Positions 24,398 through 32,979 of a stretch of 64,000 nt of DNA are shown piece after piece; within the stretch, counting starts at the first letter, position 1; the number at the start of each line of letters is the position of its first letter. Position numbers and translations under genes: made by a program. The DNA is from Phycisphaerae bacterium (lineage in GTDB: Bacteria; Planctomycetota; Phycisphaerae; UBA1845; Fen-1342), in the NCBI GenBank assembly GCA_030428945.1, contig JAUIEC010000001.1:344438-408437 (forward strand), given 5' to 3'. A model generated the notes under the pieces. It did no database searches. It worked only from the letters and a program-made list of their open reading frames with translations, and had not been told where the DNA came from.

Positions 24398-26476
24398 GTG
24401 CCGGCACCCGAGACCAACGAAGAACTGATGCACGGGCTCGAGGCGACCGAGTACGTCTACGCCCCGATGCAGAAACTGCACGCCCCGGACGCGCACCGCC
24501 TGGCGGGCGCCAACATCGGGGCCGGCGGCTGCAACCTGACGATCAGCTTTCTCTCGCTGAACCGGGCGAACCTCTCGGTCCGGCTGATCCGCTCGCTGGT
24601 CGAGCAGTTGCCGCATTTCCGGGGCGAACTGCTGATCATTGACCAGGGTTCGCGGGAGGCCGAGAAGAAGAAACTGCGGCAGGCCTGCGAAGCGCTGGCG
24701 TGCAAGTGGCGCCTGGTGGAACTGCCGGACAACTTCGGCGTGGCCGGCGGGCGCAACCGGACGATGCCGCATGTCGAGACGGACTGGATCATGTCGCTGG
24801 ACAACGACATGGTCTTCGTCCGCAACCCGCTGCCGCAACTGCAGGAGGACATCGCGGTCCTCGGCTGCCACTTCATCAACCTGCCGCTGCTCGATACCGA
24901 CCGCAAGACACTGTTCGCCAAGGGCGGGCACCTGTACACCGAGTTCCTTGACGGCGAACTGTTCGTCGGCGGCGGCTCGGTCTTCCGCCCGGTCCCGCAC
25001 GACGGCCGCGACGGCAAGCCGTTTCTGTCGACGTTCCTGTTCGGCGGTGCCTCGGTGATGCGCTGCGACACCTTCGCCCGGGCCGGGCAGTACGACGAGA
25101 ACATGTTCATCGGCTTCGAGGACATCGACTTCTCGCTGCGGCTCTTCCAGCTTGGCTACAAGGTCGGCAACACCCGCTGCGTGGCGCTGGTGCACGATCA
25201 CCCGCCGCCCGATGACGCGGCCGCGACCGACTACGAACGCAACCGCTACTCGCGCCAGATCCTCAAGCGGTCGGCCGACTACCTCGAGCGCAAGCACGGC
25301 GTGCGGATCTGGAGCGAGGGGGTCGACGTCTGGCTGCGCGAGCGGCAGCAGCAGCTTGGCCTCGGCGACAGCGGCGACGCGCTGCCCGCGCAGCACGGCG
25401 GCAACAACCTGCCGGCCGAGCCGATCGGCCGCAACCGTCCGCGGGTGGCGCTGGTGATCGACACCGAGGGCTGGGCCTTCTGGAACATCTCGCAGCAGAT
25501 CGTCAAGGCGCACCAGGAGCGCTTCGATCTCGAGATTCACTGCACGCGCGACATTGACAACGCCGCCCAGCTCTTCTTCGGGCTGCGCGAGCACGACGTG
25601 ATTCACGTCTTCTGGCGCGAATACCTGAGCCTGCTGAACAGCGACCACGTCCGCAGCTACATGAACTGGTCCGGCGTGCCCTACGAACGCTTTATGGAAA
25701 CCGTCGTCGGCCCGCCGGTCATCTCGACCTGCGTCTACGACCACCTGTTCCTCGACGAGGAGAGCCTCGCCAGCCGCCGACCGGTCTACAACGACATCGT
25801 CCAGGCTTACTACGTCGGCTCCAATCGCCTGCGCGACATCTATCGCCGGGTACCCGACTTCCCCGACCCGGCCGCCGTGCTGGCCGACGGCGTCGATGAC
25901 CAGTTCTTCCGGCCGCAGCGGCTGGAGCGCTTCAGGCAGCTTGGCCAGCGCCCGGTTCGCTTCGGCTGGGTCGGCAACAGCGAGTGGGGCGACGGGAAGG
26001 AAGACTACAAGGGGGTTCGCACGATCCTGCGGCCGGCGATCGAACAGTTGCAGGCCGAGGGCTGCGCGATCGAACTGGACCTGGTCGACCGGGCGGCCGG
26101 GCGCTCGATCCCGCATCGCCAGATGGTCGACTTCTACGGACAGATCGACTGCTACCTCTGCACCTCGTCGATCGAGGGCACGCCGAACCCGGTGCTCGAG
26201 TCGATGGCCTGCGGCGTGCCGATCATCACGACCGACGTCGGCATCGTCCCGGATGCCTTCGGCCCGCGTCAGCGGGACTGCATCCTGCCCGAACGTTCGG
26301 TCCCGGCCCTGAAGACGGCCATCCGCCGGCTGCTGGACGAGCCCGACCGGTTCGCGGAACTGTCGGCCGAGAACCTGGCCCGCGTCCCGGACTGGTACTG
26401 GCGCGAACGGGTCAAGGGCTTCGCCGACTACTTCGACGAGTGCCTCCGCCGCCGGGCGGCCGGGACGGAAGCCTGA
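24398..26476 (+). CDS. Two-domain glycosyltransferase (GT2-like plus GT4-like)
   Basis: A 692-residue enzyme starting at GTG 24398, two bases after the previous stop. Residues about 45-330 are a GT-A fold GT2-like domain: TISFLSLNRANLSVRLIRSLVEQLP, VELPDNFGVAGGRNRTM, the DxD-like SLDNDMVF, and GFEDIDFSLRLFQLGY. Residues about 345-680 are a GT-B domain: RVALVIDTEGWAFWNISQQIVK, VLADGVDDQFFRPQ, FGWVGNSEWGDGKEDYKGV and the nucleotide-sugar motif SIEGTPNPVLESMACGVPIITTDVGIVPD. Two catalytic domains in one chain suit synthesis of a repeating glycan with alternating linkages. It closes the export operon. Confidence 0.88.
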   Translation: MPAPETNEELMHGLEATEYVYAPMQKLHAPDAHRLAGANIGAGGCNLTISFLSLNRANLSVRLIRSLVEQLPHFRGELLIIDQGSREAEKKKLRQACEALACKWRLVELPDNFGVAGGRNRTMPHVETDWIMSLDNDMVFVRNPLPQLQEDIAVLGCHFINLPLLDTDRKTLFAKGGHLYTEFLDGELFVGGGSVFRPVPHDGRDGKPFLSTFLFGGASVMRCDTFARAGQYDENMFIGFEDIDFSLRLFQLGYKVGNTRCVALVHDHPPPDDAAATDYERNRYSRQILKRSADYLERKHGVRIWSEGVDVWLRERQQQLGLGDSGDALPAQHGGNNLPAEPIGRNRPRVALVIDTEGWAFWNISQQIVKAHQERFDLEIHCTRDIDNAAQLFFGLREHDVIHVFWREYLSLLNSDHVRSYMNWSGVPYERFMETVVGPPVISTCVYDHLFLDEESLASRRPVYNDIVQAYYVGSNRLRDIYRRVPDFPDPAAVLADGVDDQFFRPQRLERFRQLGQRPVRFGWVGNSEWGDGKEDYKGVRTILRPAIEQLQAEGCAIELDLVDRAAGRSIPHRQMVDFYGQIDCYLCTSSIEGTPNPVLESMACGVPIITTDVGIVPDAFGPRQRDCILPERSVPALKTAIRRLLDEPDRFAELSAENLARVPDWYWRERVKGFADYFDECLRRRAAGTEA

Positions 26477-26598
26477 CGCCCGCCCACGGTCACGGCCGGG
26501 GACACTTGGTTCCCGTTCCATCCAACTGCTAAGCTATTCCCGGGAGGGGCATCCGGACGGCTGCATTCGTGGTCGGGTTCCCTCGCCACCGAACAGAC

Positions 26599-28413
26599 AT
26601 GATCAGGACGAGGTGCGACGTGGCGGCACACGACGAAACCGGGGCCGACGTGGCCATCATCGGGGGCGGTCCGGCCGGCAGCACCGCCGGCAGTCTGCTG
26701 CGGCGCTACAACCCGGACCTGCGGGTGGTGATTCTCGAGAAGGAGACGTTCCCGCGCGATCACATCGGCGAGAGCCAGTTGCCGACCATCGGCCCGGTGC
26801 TGGATGAGATCGGCGTCTGGGACAAGGTCGAGGCGGCCGGCTTTCCGGTGAAGATCGGGGCGTCGTACACGTGGGGGCGCAACCACGACCGCTGGAACTT
26901 CGACTTTCTGCCGGTCGAGACCTGGACCGATCCGCCGCGTCCGGGACGTTTCGAGGGGCAGCGGCGGCAGACCGCCTTCCAGGTCGACCGGTCGATCTAC
27001 GACGAGATCCTGCTGCGTCACGCGGCCGAGTTGGGTTGCGAGGTGCGCGAGCGGACGCAGGTTCGCGAGGTGCTGCACAGTGCCGGGCAGGTTGACGGGC
27101 TGCGGCTGGAGACCGGCGAGACGGTCACGGCCCGGCACTACGTCGACGCAACGGGGGCCGTGTCGCTCTTTCGCCGCGCGTTGGAGATTCCGGGCTGGTC
27201 GCCGACCGAACTGCGGAACGTCGCGTTCTGGGACTACTGGGAGGATGCCGAGTGGGCGGTCGAGATCGGATCGGGTGCCACGCGGATCCAGATTCGCAGC
27301 CTGCCCTACGGGTGGATCTGGTTCATTCCGATCGGGCCGACGCGGACCAGCATCGGGCTGGTCGCCCCGGTCGCCTGGTACAAGCAGGCCGGCCGCAAGC
27401 CCGAGGAGCTTTATCGCCAGGCCCTGGCCGAGCAGCCGGAGATTGCGGCGCTGACGCGCAACGCGCGTCCGGAGGGCAGGTTCCAGACGTGTCGCGACTG
27501 GTCGAACCTGGCTGATCGGGTGGTCGGGCCGAACTGGTTCCTGGCGGGCGAGTCGGCCGGTTTCGCGGATCCGATCCTGTCGGCCGGGATGACGCTGGCG
27601 CACACGTCGGCGCGTGAGGCGGCCTACAGCATCCTGGAACTGGATCACGGCGAGCTGGAATCGGACTGGATTCGCGCGCGTTACGACACGCGGGTCCGAG
27701 ATGGGATTCGCAACCACATTCGTTTCGCGCAGTACTGGTACGCGGCGAACAGTTGCTTTACGGAGCTGAAGGACCACTGCGCGAGCATCGCCCGGGAGGC
27801 CGGCGTGGGTCTTTCGCCGGAGCAGGCCTGGCGGTGGCTGAGCCTCGGGGGGTTCACGAACGAGTCGGTCGGGTCGGTGTCGCTCGGTTCCTTCGGCGTG
27901 ACGCACACGCGGCGGCTGGTCGAACTGTTCGACGGGCGCGACCGCAAGTGTCCCTCCCCGGCCAGCGGTTACAACGTCTTCAAGTTGTCGCTGGCGGGTG
28001 CCCGGCGCGGCCACGCGGGCCTGCTGGAGGCTGGTCGCATCCGGCGGGTGGACTGCTACCGGCGAGGCGAGCGGATGCTGCCGGTGGCGGGGCTGTTCAA
28101 GCTGCTGATCGAGTGGCTCGGGACGACGGACGACGCGCGTCGGCTGGCCGAACTGATGCAGCGACACGCGCAGGCGACGTACGCGGCGGACCAGGCGGCG
28201 GCCTTTCATTCGGGCTGTTACGAGGCGCTCGAGGTGATGGTCCAGGACGGCTGGGTGGTGCGTGACACGAAGAAGCGCCGCCCGGTGTTGCGGATCAGCC
28301 ACGACCAGTCGCGGACGATTCGCACGAGCAGCGACGAGGCGGCCGCCCTGCGGAAGCAACCGGACGCCCCGAAGGTGGTCGACCGGCTGACACCGCCGCC
28401 GGAGGAAGAGTAG
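26599..28413 (+). CDS. FAD-dependent halogenase-like oxidoreductase
   Basis: A roughly 604-residue flavoprotein. The FAD-binding GxGxxG lies in ADVAIIGGGPAGSTAGSLL, followed by EKETFPRDHIGESQLP. Two signatures separate halogenases from ordinary monooxygenases and both are present: a Lys in FPVKIGASYTWG, at the position of the catalytic Lys of phenolic halogenases such as CmlS and PltM, and GWIWFIP (the WxWxIP motif). The C-terminal 200 residues are helical, longer than in small halogenases. The start is uncertain: ATG 26599 is used, but GTG 26620 has a better GAGG site and GTG 26569 is also in frame. Substrate is unknown; no carrier-protein or polyketide genes are nearby. Confidence 0.78.
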   Translation: MIRTRCDVAAHDETGADVAIIGGGPAGSTAGSLLRRYNPDLRVVILEKETFPRDHIGESQLPTIGPVLDEIGVWDKVEAAGFPVKIGASYTWGRNHDRWNFDFLPVETWTDPPRPGRFEGQRRQTAFQVDRSIYDEILLRHAAELGCEVRERTQVREVLHSAGQVDGLRLETGETVTARHYVDATGAVSLFRRALEIPGWSPTELRNVAFWDYWEDAEWAVEIGSGATRIQIRSLPYGWIWFIPIGPTRTSIGLVAPVAWYKQAGRKPEELYRQALAEQPEIAALTRNARPEGRFQTCRDWSNLADRVVGPNWFLAGESAGFADPILSAGMTLAHTSAREAAYSILELDHGELESDWIRARYDTRVRDGIRNHIRFAQYWYAANSCFTELKDHCASIAREAGVGLSPEQAWRWLSLGGFTNESVGSVSLGSFGVTHTRRLVELFDGRDRKCPSPASGYNVFKLSLAGARRGHAGLLEAGRIRRVDCYRRGERMLPVAGLFKLLIEWLGTTDDARRLAELMQRHAQATYAADQAAAFHSGCYEALEVMVQDGWVVRDTKKRRPVLRISHDQSRTIRTSSDEAAALRKQPDAPKVVDRLTPPPEEE

Positions 28414-28675
28414 GTCGCGCCGGAATGTGCGGCGCGGGTGCGGCGGTGTTTCGAAACCTACTTCTTGTCCCGGCAGCAGGGCCGTGCTCGTCGCGTGAAG
28501 CGGGTCGTGCAGGCAACCTGCATGTCGGTACGCTGGCATGCAAGCCGGCTACGGTTCTGCCCGACAAACCGGATCCCAAGTGTTGTATTGGTTCAATGAA
28601 AACCTGTGCCGTACCGGAGCCTGGATTACAGAACGTCGCCGACGGCCGGTCAAGTCTCGGGCGCGGCGCGTCCTT

Positions 28676-29656
28676 TCAGCCTGACAGGAATGCCGCGAGT
28701 TCACCCGCCAGCGGGGGCAGGTCCGGGGCGCTCTGGCCGAAGGCCTTGCGGGCGATCAGGGTGACCGGTGGCGAGCCGAAGTCCCGGTCGTCGAGGCGGC
28801 GGTGGGTGAGGCCGTCCGCATCCACCTCGGTGGTCTGCGCGAGGGCGGGCTCGGACACCAGGCCGATGCCGAGTCCAGCGCGGGCGAAGTCGCGAATTAC
28901 GGCAGAACCGCCGGTCTCGAGGACGACCTCCGGCAGGAAGCCGGTCTCGTTGAAGTACCAGGCTTCGAACTGCTGGCGGCGAACCGCGTCCGGCTCGGGG
29001 AGCACCAGCGGCAGTCCCAGCAGGTCGGTGGCCGACAAAGGGCGACGGCGAGGCAGGGCGTTCCAGCGGGGGGCCCAGTCGGCATCGGGGCGCGGCGCGC
29101 CGACCACGACCAGACGCTGGCGGAACAGCACGCGGGCGTAGAGTTCCATTCCCGCGATGCGGTTGATGGCGGCCGGGTCCTCGCTGACGACGGCGAGGTC
29201 GTACTTTCCGCCGGCGATGCCCTCGATGCGGTCGCGGGTGCGCGGCGTTGCGAGGCGGAGTCTGCAATCCGGACGCGCCCGCAGGAACCGTTCGACTGCG
29301 ACCCGGACGAAGCCCGACGACGCCCCCCGGGAACCGCAGGCGATCGAGACGCCGGGGCGTTCATCCTGTCGGACGAAGACGAAACGCTCGGCGTGCCGGT
29401 ACTGGTGGATCAGGTCGGAGACCACGCCGCGGACCCGTCGACCCTCGTCGGTCAGTTGCCACTGCTTGCCCTTGAGCACCAGCCACGGCTGCCAGTTGGG
29501 ATCGCCGGTCAGTCGCCGCAGCGCTGCGAGCCGCTTCGAGATCGTGGGCTGGGATATTCCGAGCGCGGTCGCGGCCGCCGAGGCGTCCCCGTCGTGATCG
29601 GCGATGGAGGCGAAGGTCTCGAGCAGCTTGAGCGGAAGCCGGGCGGGTTCATCCAT
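28676..29656 (-). CDS. LysR-type transcriptional regulator
   Basis: A 326-residue DNA-binding regulator. The winged helix-turn-helix lies at about residues 20-80 (ASAAATALGISQPTISKRLAALRRLTG); the remainder is the periplasmic-binding-protein-like effector domain (VSIACGSRGASSGFVRVAVERFLRARPDCRLRL, YDLAVVSEDPAAINRIAGMELYARVLF, AGLGIGLVSEPAL). It is divergent from the conflict-type gene train starting at 29776, and the two promoters physically overlap. This is the classic LysR arrangement for autoregulation and control of the divergent operon, so it is likely the switch of the island. Its ligand is unknown. Confidence 0.92.
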   Translation of the reverse strand: MDEPARLPLKLLETFASIADHDGDASAAATALGISQPTISKRLAALRRLTGDPNWQPWLVLKGKQWQLTDEGRRVRGVVSDLIHQYRHAERFVFVRQDERPGVSIACGSRGASSGFVRVAVERFLRARPDCRLRLATPRTRDRIEGIAGGKYDLAVVSEDPAAINRIAGMELYARVLFRQRLVVVGAPRPDADWAPRWNALPRRRPLSATDLLGLPLVLPEPDAVRRQQFEAWYFNETGFLPEVVLETGGSAVIRDFARAGLGIGLVSEPALAQTTEVDADGLTHRRLDDRDFGSPPVTLIARKAFGQSAPDLPPLAGELAAFLSG

Positions 29657-29677
29657 CGAAGTCCTCCCAGAAAATCC

Positions 29678-29729
29678 TTGATCATGTCGCCACGGGTCCT
29701 ATAGTATCAAACAATGCATGGGCAGTCAA
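29678..29729. promoter_or_regulatory. Overlapping face-to-face promoters of the LysR gene and the island operon
   Basis: Rightward: TTGATC (29678-29683), 16-base spacer, TATAGT (29700-29705), leading to the gene at 29776. Leftward: TTGACT (29729-29724), 17-base spacer, TACTAT (29706-29701), leading to the LysR gene at 29656. The two -10 boxes occupy the same bases, so polymerase binding should be mutually exclusive. The surrounding 75 bases are clearly more AT-rich than the window average. Confidence 0.65.
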
Positions 29730-29775
29730 ATAAATCGAAAAATGACATGAATGGAATTTCAAGAGGAGAGTCCGG

Positions 29776-30219
29776 ATGTTCACCCCCGAGACGTTGAAGA
29801 TTGGTGTTGCCCTGGTGCGGGTCGACGACGGCCGCCTACTGGTGACCTGGAACGACAACTGGGGCGCGTTTGCGCTCCCGATGAGCAAGTGCGGTGCGTA
29901 CGGCACCCGCGAGGAGACGCCGGCGGTCGCCGCCGTGCGGGCCGCGGCCGAGGCGCTCGTGCGGCCGTGCCGGGCGGTGCCCGGTGGTGCCGAGGTGGTG
30001 ATTCGGAAGGTGCAGTTGTCGGCCCGCGACGGTGAACTGCGGAACTACGACCTGACGGTTGTGCCGGTCGAGGTTCATCCGGACTATGCGCCGCCGGTAC
30101 TGGATCACCGGCCGGTGGTGCTGGCGCAGCCGGGCCAGCTTCTGGCGGAAGCGGTTCAGCCGGTGTCGGATTCCATGAAGCCTATCATGGAGGCCTTGCT
30201 GGAAAACGGCCAGTTGTAG
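29776..30219 (+). CDS. Degenerate Nudix-fold protein
   Basis: A 147-residue protein with a GAGGAG ribosome site. It follows the Nudix strand order (LKIGVALVRVDDGRLLVTWNDNWGAFALPMSKCG...), but where the Nudix box (G-x5-E-x7-REUxEExGU) should be it reads GTREETPAVAAVRAAAEALV, lacking the catalytic EExG glutamates. It is therefore probably a non-catalytic ligand-binding Nudix domain. The next gene begins with an intact Nudix domain, which suggests a sensor/enzyme pair from duplication. It is the first gene of the island train, 15 bases before the next start. Confidence 0.65.
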   Translation: MFTPETLKIGVALVRVDDGRLLVTWNDNWGAFALPMSKCGAYGTREETPAVAAVRAAAEALVRPCRAVPGGAEVVIRKVQLSARDGELRNYDLTVVPVEVHPDYAPPVLDHRPVVLAQPGQLLAEAVQPVSDSMKPIMEALLENGQL

Positions 30220-30234
30220 ATTGGGGACGTGCGG

Positions 30235-32979
30235 ATGAGGATTTCGGAGGCGGCGCTCGCGCTGATCACGCGGGAGAACGATCGCGGGCAGCGCGAGTAC
30301 CTGGCGCAGTGGAATCGGCGGTGGGGTGCCTACTCGCTGGTGGGTGGCCATCGAGAGGGGGCGGAGACGTTCCGCGCGTGCTGCATGCGCGAGGTGGGCG
30401 AAGAGCTCGGCATTCGGGCCGACACCGATTTCGTGGTGGCCGACGAGCCCGTGGCTCCCTCCTGCGAGTATGTCGCGCACTCCGGATCGACGGACTGCGA
30501 GACGAAGTACACCATTCAGCTCTTCAACACGGACCTGAAGATCGATCCCGCCCGGATCGCCGGCGACAACCGCTGGCTGCGCGAGGGCGAGATCCTGGCG
30601 GGCGAGTCGGCCGGCCGGCCGGTGGCGCGACAGGTCGGGACCGTGCTGCGCATGTGTGGCATCCTGCGGGTTCCCCAGGTCGGATTCAGCGACCAGGCAA
30701 GGGAGAAGCGGCTGCCGCCGCAGGTGCGCGAGTTGATCGCCGCCGACCTGCTGGTTGCGTTTTACCGGCTCAGCCCTGAGCGGGTCCTGCAGGCGATGCA
30801 GGTGGTGGACCTGTTCACCGGTTTCACGCCCGACTTTCCGCGCAAGGCGACGGTCGGCGTTGAAGTCACCTTTGCGGACGGGCACGAGCGTCACATCGTC
30901 AAGGTCGGCGACCGGCGGAGCGTCGAGTCGGACTACACCGGGTGGCGGCAGTGTACGGACGGGCGCAACGTCGCGAGCCGGATCTTCGCCCCGGTGCGAA
31001 TGGTGAACCTGCCGGAGGGGCGGGCCGCGGTCGTGTACCGCGATGCCTTCTCGCTGTTCGGTCCGGGAGAGGGGAAGTCCGCCCCCGTCCTGCTCGAGGA
31101 AGCGGTTCACTGGTCGGTGACGGACGAGCGCCCCGACGCGCTGTCGGCCGAGCGGGCCATCTCGCAGATCTTCACCGACCTGGGAACGTGGTTCTACCCG
31201 CACTCGGTCGAGGAGCAGACGGCGGCGGGCGAGTTCTATCAGCGGCAGCTTGGAAAACCCGCCATGCCAGGCGGTCCCGACGTGCTGCGAATCTGGGAGA
31301 CGGATCCGCATCGCCTGGCGCTGCGGCGGCACGCGGTCTGGGTGCTCTGCGGGCGCGATGCCCCGGACGCCGATCCGGTGGAAAGGCCCGCGCGGTACCT
31401 CGATCCGGTTGACTTTCTGCGCTGGTCGATGCGCGACGGGCGGACCGATCGGATCCCCCCGTCGCTGGTCGGCTGCGGGCATGGCGACCTGCACGCCCGG
31501 AACATCCTTGTCGGCGTCCGCCGTGGTGAGATCCAGTACCCGGCCGGCTTTGACTACGAGGACATGGGGTCGGCGAACCTGCTGGCCTGGGACTTCGCGA
31601 AGTTCGAAACCGAGTTGAAGGTCAGGCTGTTGCCGGAGATCGTCTGCGACCAGCCGGACACCGAGGTGCTCGACTGGCTGCTGTCCACGTCCGGCCTGCG
31701 GACGGGGGCCGGCGGGGCGGCCCGCGACGGTGCACTGCAGGAGAACGCGATGCGGGCGGATCGCATGGCGGCGTTCCTGGCGTTCGAGGAACTGCTGTAC
31801 GACCGCTCGAAGTGCATCCAGGGGCGCAAGAGCGTCGAGTACATCCTGAAGCGGTCCGCCGGGACCGGCGTGCGCAAGCTGGACTGCCTGGCCGAGATCG
31901 TCCTGCGGATCCGGCAGGAGGCCGCCTACTGGCTCGGGTTCAAGCCGCCGGGCCGGCAGTTGCGCTGGCAGGACGAACTCTACCACGCCCTCGGGGTGTA
32001 CGGTCTGCTGAACGCCCGCTGGAACTACACGACGCCGGAGCAGGAATGCGCGCTGGTTTCCGCCGGCGCAGCGCTGGCCCGGATGCCCGCGACACCGGGG
32101 TACATCCGGCGTGCCATCGATGTGGAGACGGGTTTCGTCGGCCCGGTTCCGCCCGGGGCGGACCGGCATCGGTACCCGAGCTACCGCGTGCTGCTGGCGG
32201 CCGGCCACGCCGACTGGCGGGCCCGGAATCACGCCGGCGGCCTCGCTCGAACCCGCGGGCGCGTCCTGGAAGGATCGCAGAAGCTTTCGGTGGTTCCGGC
32301 GATGCAGCACGCGGTTCCGTTGATCGGGCACGCGCTGCTGTTCCAGTTGGAGGATGGTCAGTTGGCAGCGGCCGAGCCACTTCTCGAACAACTGGAGGAC
32401 GAGGCCGCGACGTTCCTCGATCACGAGACGTTGGCGCGGGTTGGGCGCCTGTACAAGGACGTGGCCGATCGCGAAACCGGGAACGGGAACCTGCTGCGTC
32501 AGGCGAGGAACGGCGATCCGCAGGAACGGCCGCCGTTCATGCAGATGTATCACAGGTCGTTCCAGGTGTACCGGCGGGCCTACACGCTGACGAAGGACTG
32601 GTACGTGGGGATCAACGCGGCCACCGTGGCCCTGCTGTCCGGCCGGGAGGAGGAAGCCCGGGACATTGCGCAGCAGGTGGCCCTGACCTGTGCGGCCGAG
32701 TTGGATCACGCCCGGGACAACCGCTACTGGCTGTTCGCGACGGAGGGTGAGGCGGCGATCATTCTGGGTCGGGATGCGGTCCGGTTCTACGAGGCCGCGT
32801 TGCGGGTGCTGACCCCGGGGCAGGCGGGCATGGCGGAGAGTTCGTACCGCCAGGCGATCCGGCTGTGGTGTTTCCTGGACGGCGGCAGGCCGGGGCCGGT
32901 GGATGCGGTGCTGAACCTGTTCGAATCCAGCGGGTTCAAGGACGCGCTCAGCAGGGGTTTCCTCGGGAGGAATCCGTGA
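30235..32979 (+). CDS. Nudix - kinase-like - TPR multidomain conflict-system protein
   Basis: A 914-residue protein; ATG 30235 has GGGGA seven bases upstream. Residues 1-135 are a Nudix hydrolase with a perfect box (G38 to I60: GHREGAETFRACCMREVGEELGI counted from its last G). Residues about 165-560 resemble a protein/aminoglycoside kinase fold: HIVKVGD (K223), the catalytic HGDLHARN (416-423) and FDYEDMG in the DFG place; it recalls the kinase-like ternary-complex-associated domain TCAD9 described in bacterial conflict systems. Residues about 690-880 are TPR-like helices including KDWYVGINAATVALLSGREEEARDIA, the pattern of TRAFs-binding/DUF4071 proteins. The stop overlaps the TIR gene start by one base. 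An enzyme that processes and senses a nucleotide signal is the inferred role. Confidence 0.72.
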   Translation: MRISEAALALITRENDRGQREYLAQWNRRWGAYSLVGGHREGAETFRACCMREVGEELGIRADTDFVVADEPVAPSCEYVAHSGSTDCETKYTIQLFNTDLKIDPARIAGDNRWLREGEILAGESAGRPVARQVGTVLRMCGILRVPQVGFSDQAREKRLPPQVRELIAADLLVAFYRLSPERVLQAMQVVDLFTGFTPDFPRKATVGVEVTFADGHERHIVKVGDRRSVESDYTGWRQCTDGRNVASRIFAPVRMVNLPEGRAAVVYRDAFSLFGPGEGKSAPVLLEEAVHWSVTDERPDALSAERAISQIFTDLGTWFYPHSVEEQTAAGEFYQRQLGKPAMPGGPDVLRIWETDPHRLALRRHAVWVLCGRDAPDADPVERPARYLDPVDFLRWSMRDGRTDRIPPSLVGCGHGDLHARNILVGVRRGEIQYPAGFDYEDMGSANLLAWDFAKFETELKVRLLPEIVCDQPDTEVLDWLLSTSGLRTGAGGAARDGALQENAMRADRMAAFLAFEELLYDRSKCIQGRKSVEYILKRSAGTGVRKLDCLAEIVLRIRQEAAYWLGFKPPGRQLRWQDELYHALGVYGLLNARWNYTTPEQECALVSAGAALARMPATPGYIRRAIDVETGFVGPVPPGADRHRYPSYRVLLAAGHADWRARNHAGGLARTRGRVLEGSQKLSVVPAMQHAVPLIGHALLFQLEDGQLAAAEPLLEQLEDEAATFLDHETLARVGRLYKDVADRETGNGNLLRQARNGDPQERPPFMQMYHRSFQVYRRAYTLTKDWYVGINAATVALLSGREEEARDIAQQVALTCAAELDHARDNRYWLFATEGEAAIILGRDAVRFYEAALRVLTPGQAGMAESSYRQAIRLWCFLDGGRPGPVDAVLNLFESSGFKDALSRGFLGRNP

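Noticed and set aside
24056..26521. 821-residue frame opposite the double glycosyltransferase
   Set aside because: Antisense shadow without recognisable motifs or ribosome site.
29836..32709. 957-residue frame opposite the Nudix-kinase gene
   Set aside because: Antisense shadow; composition typical of reverse-strand GC-rich frames.
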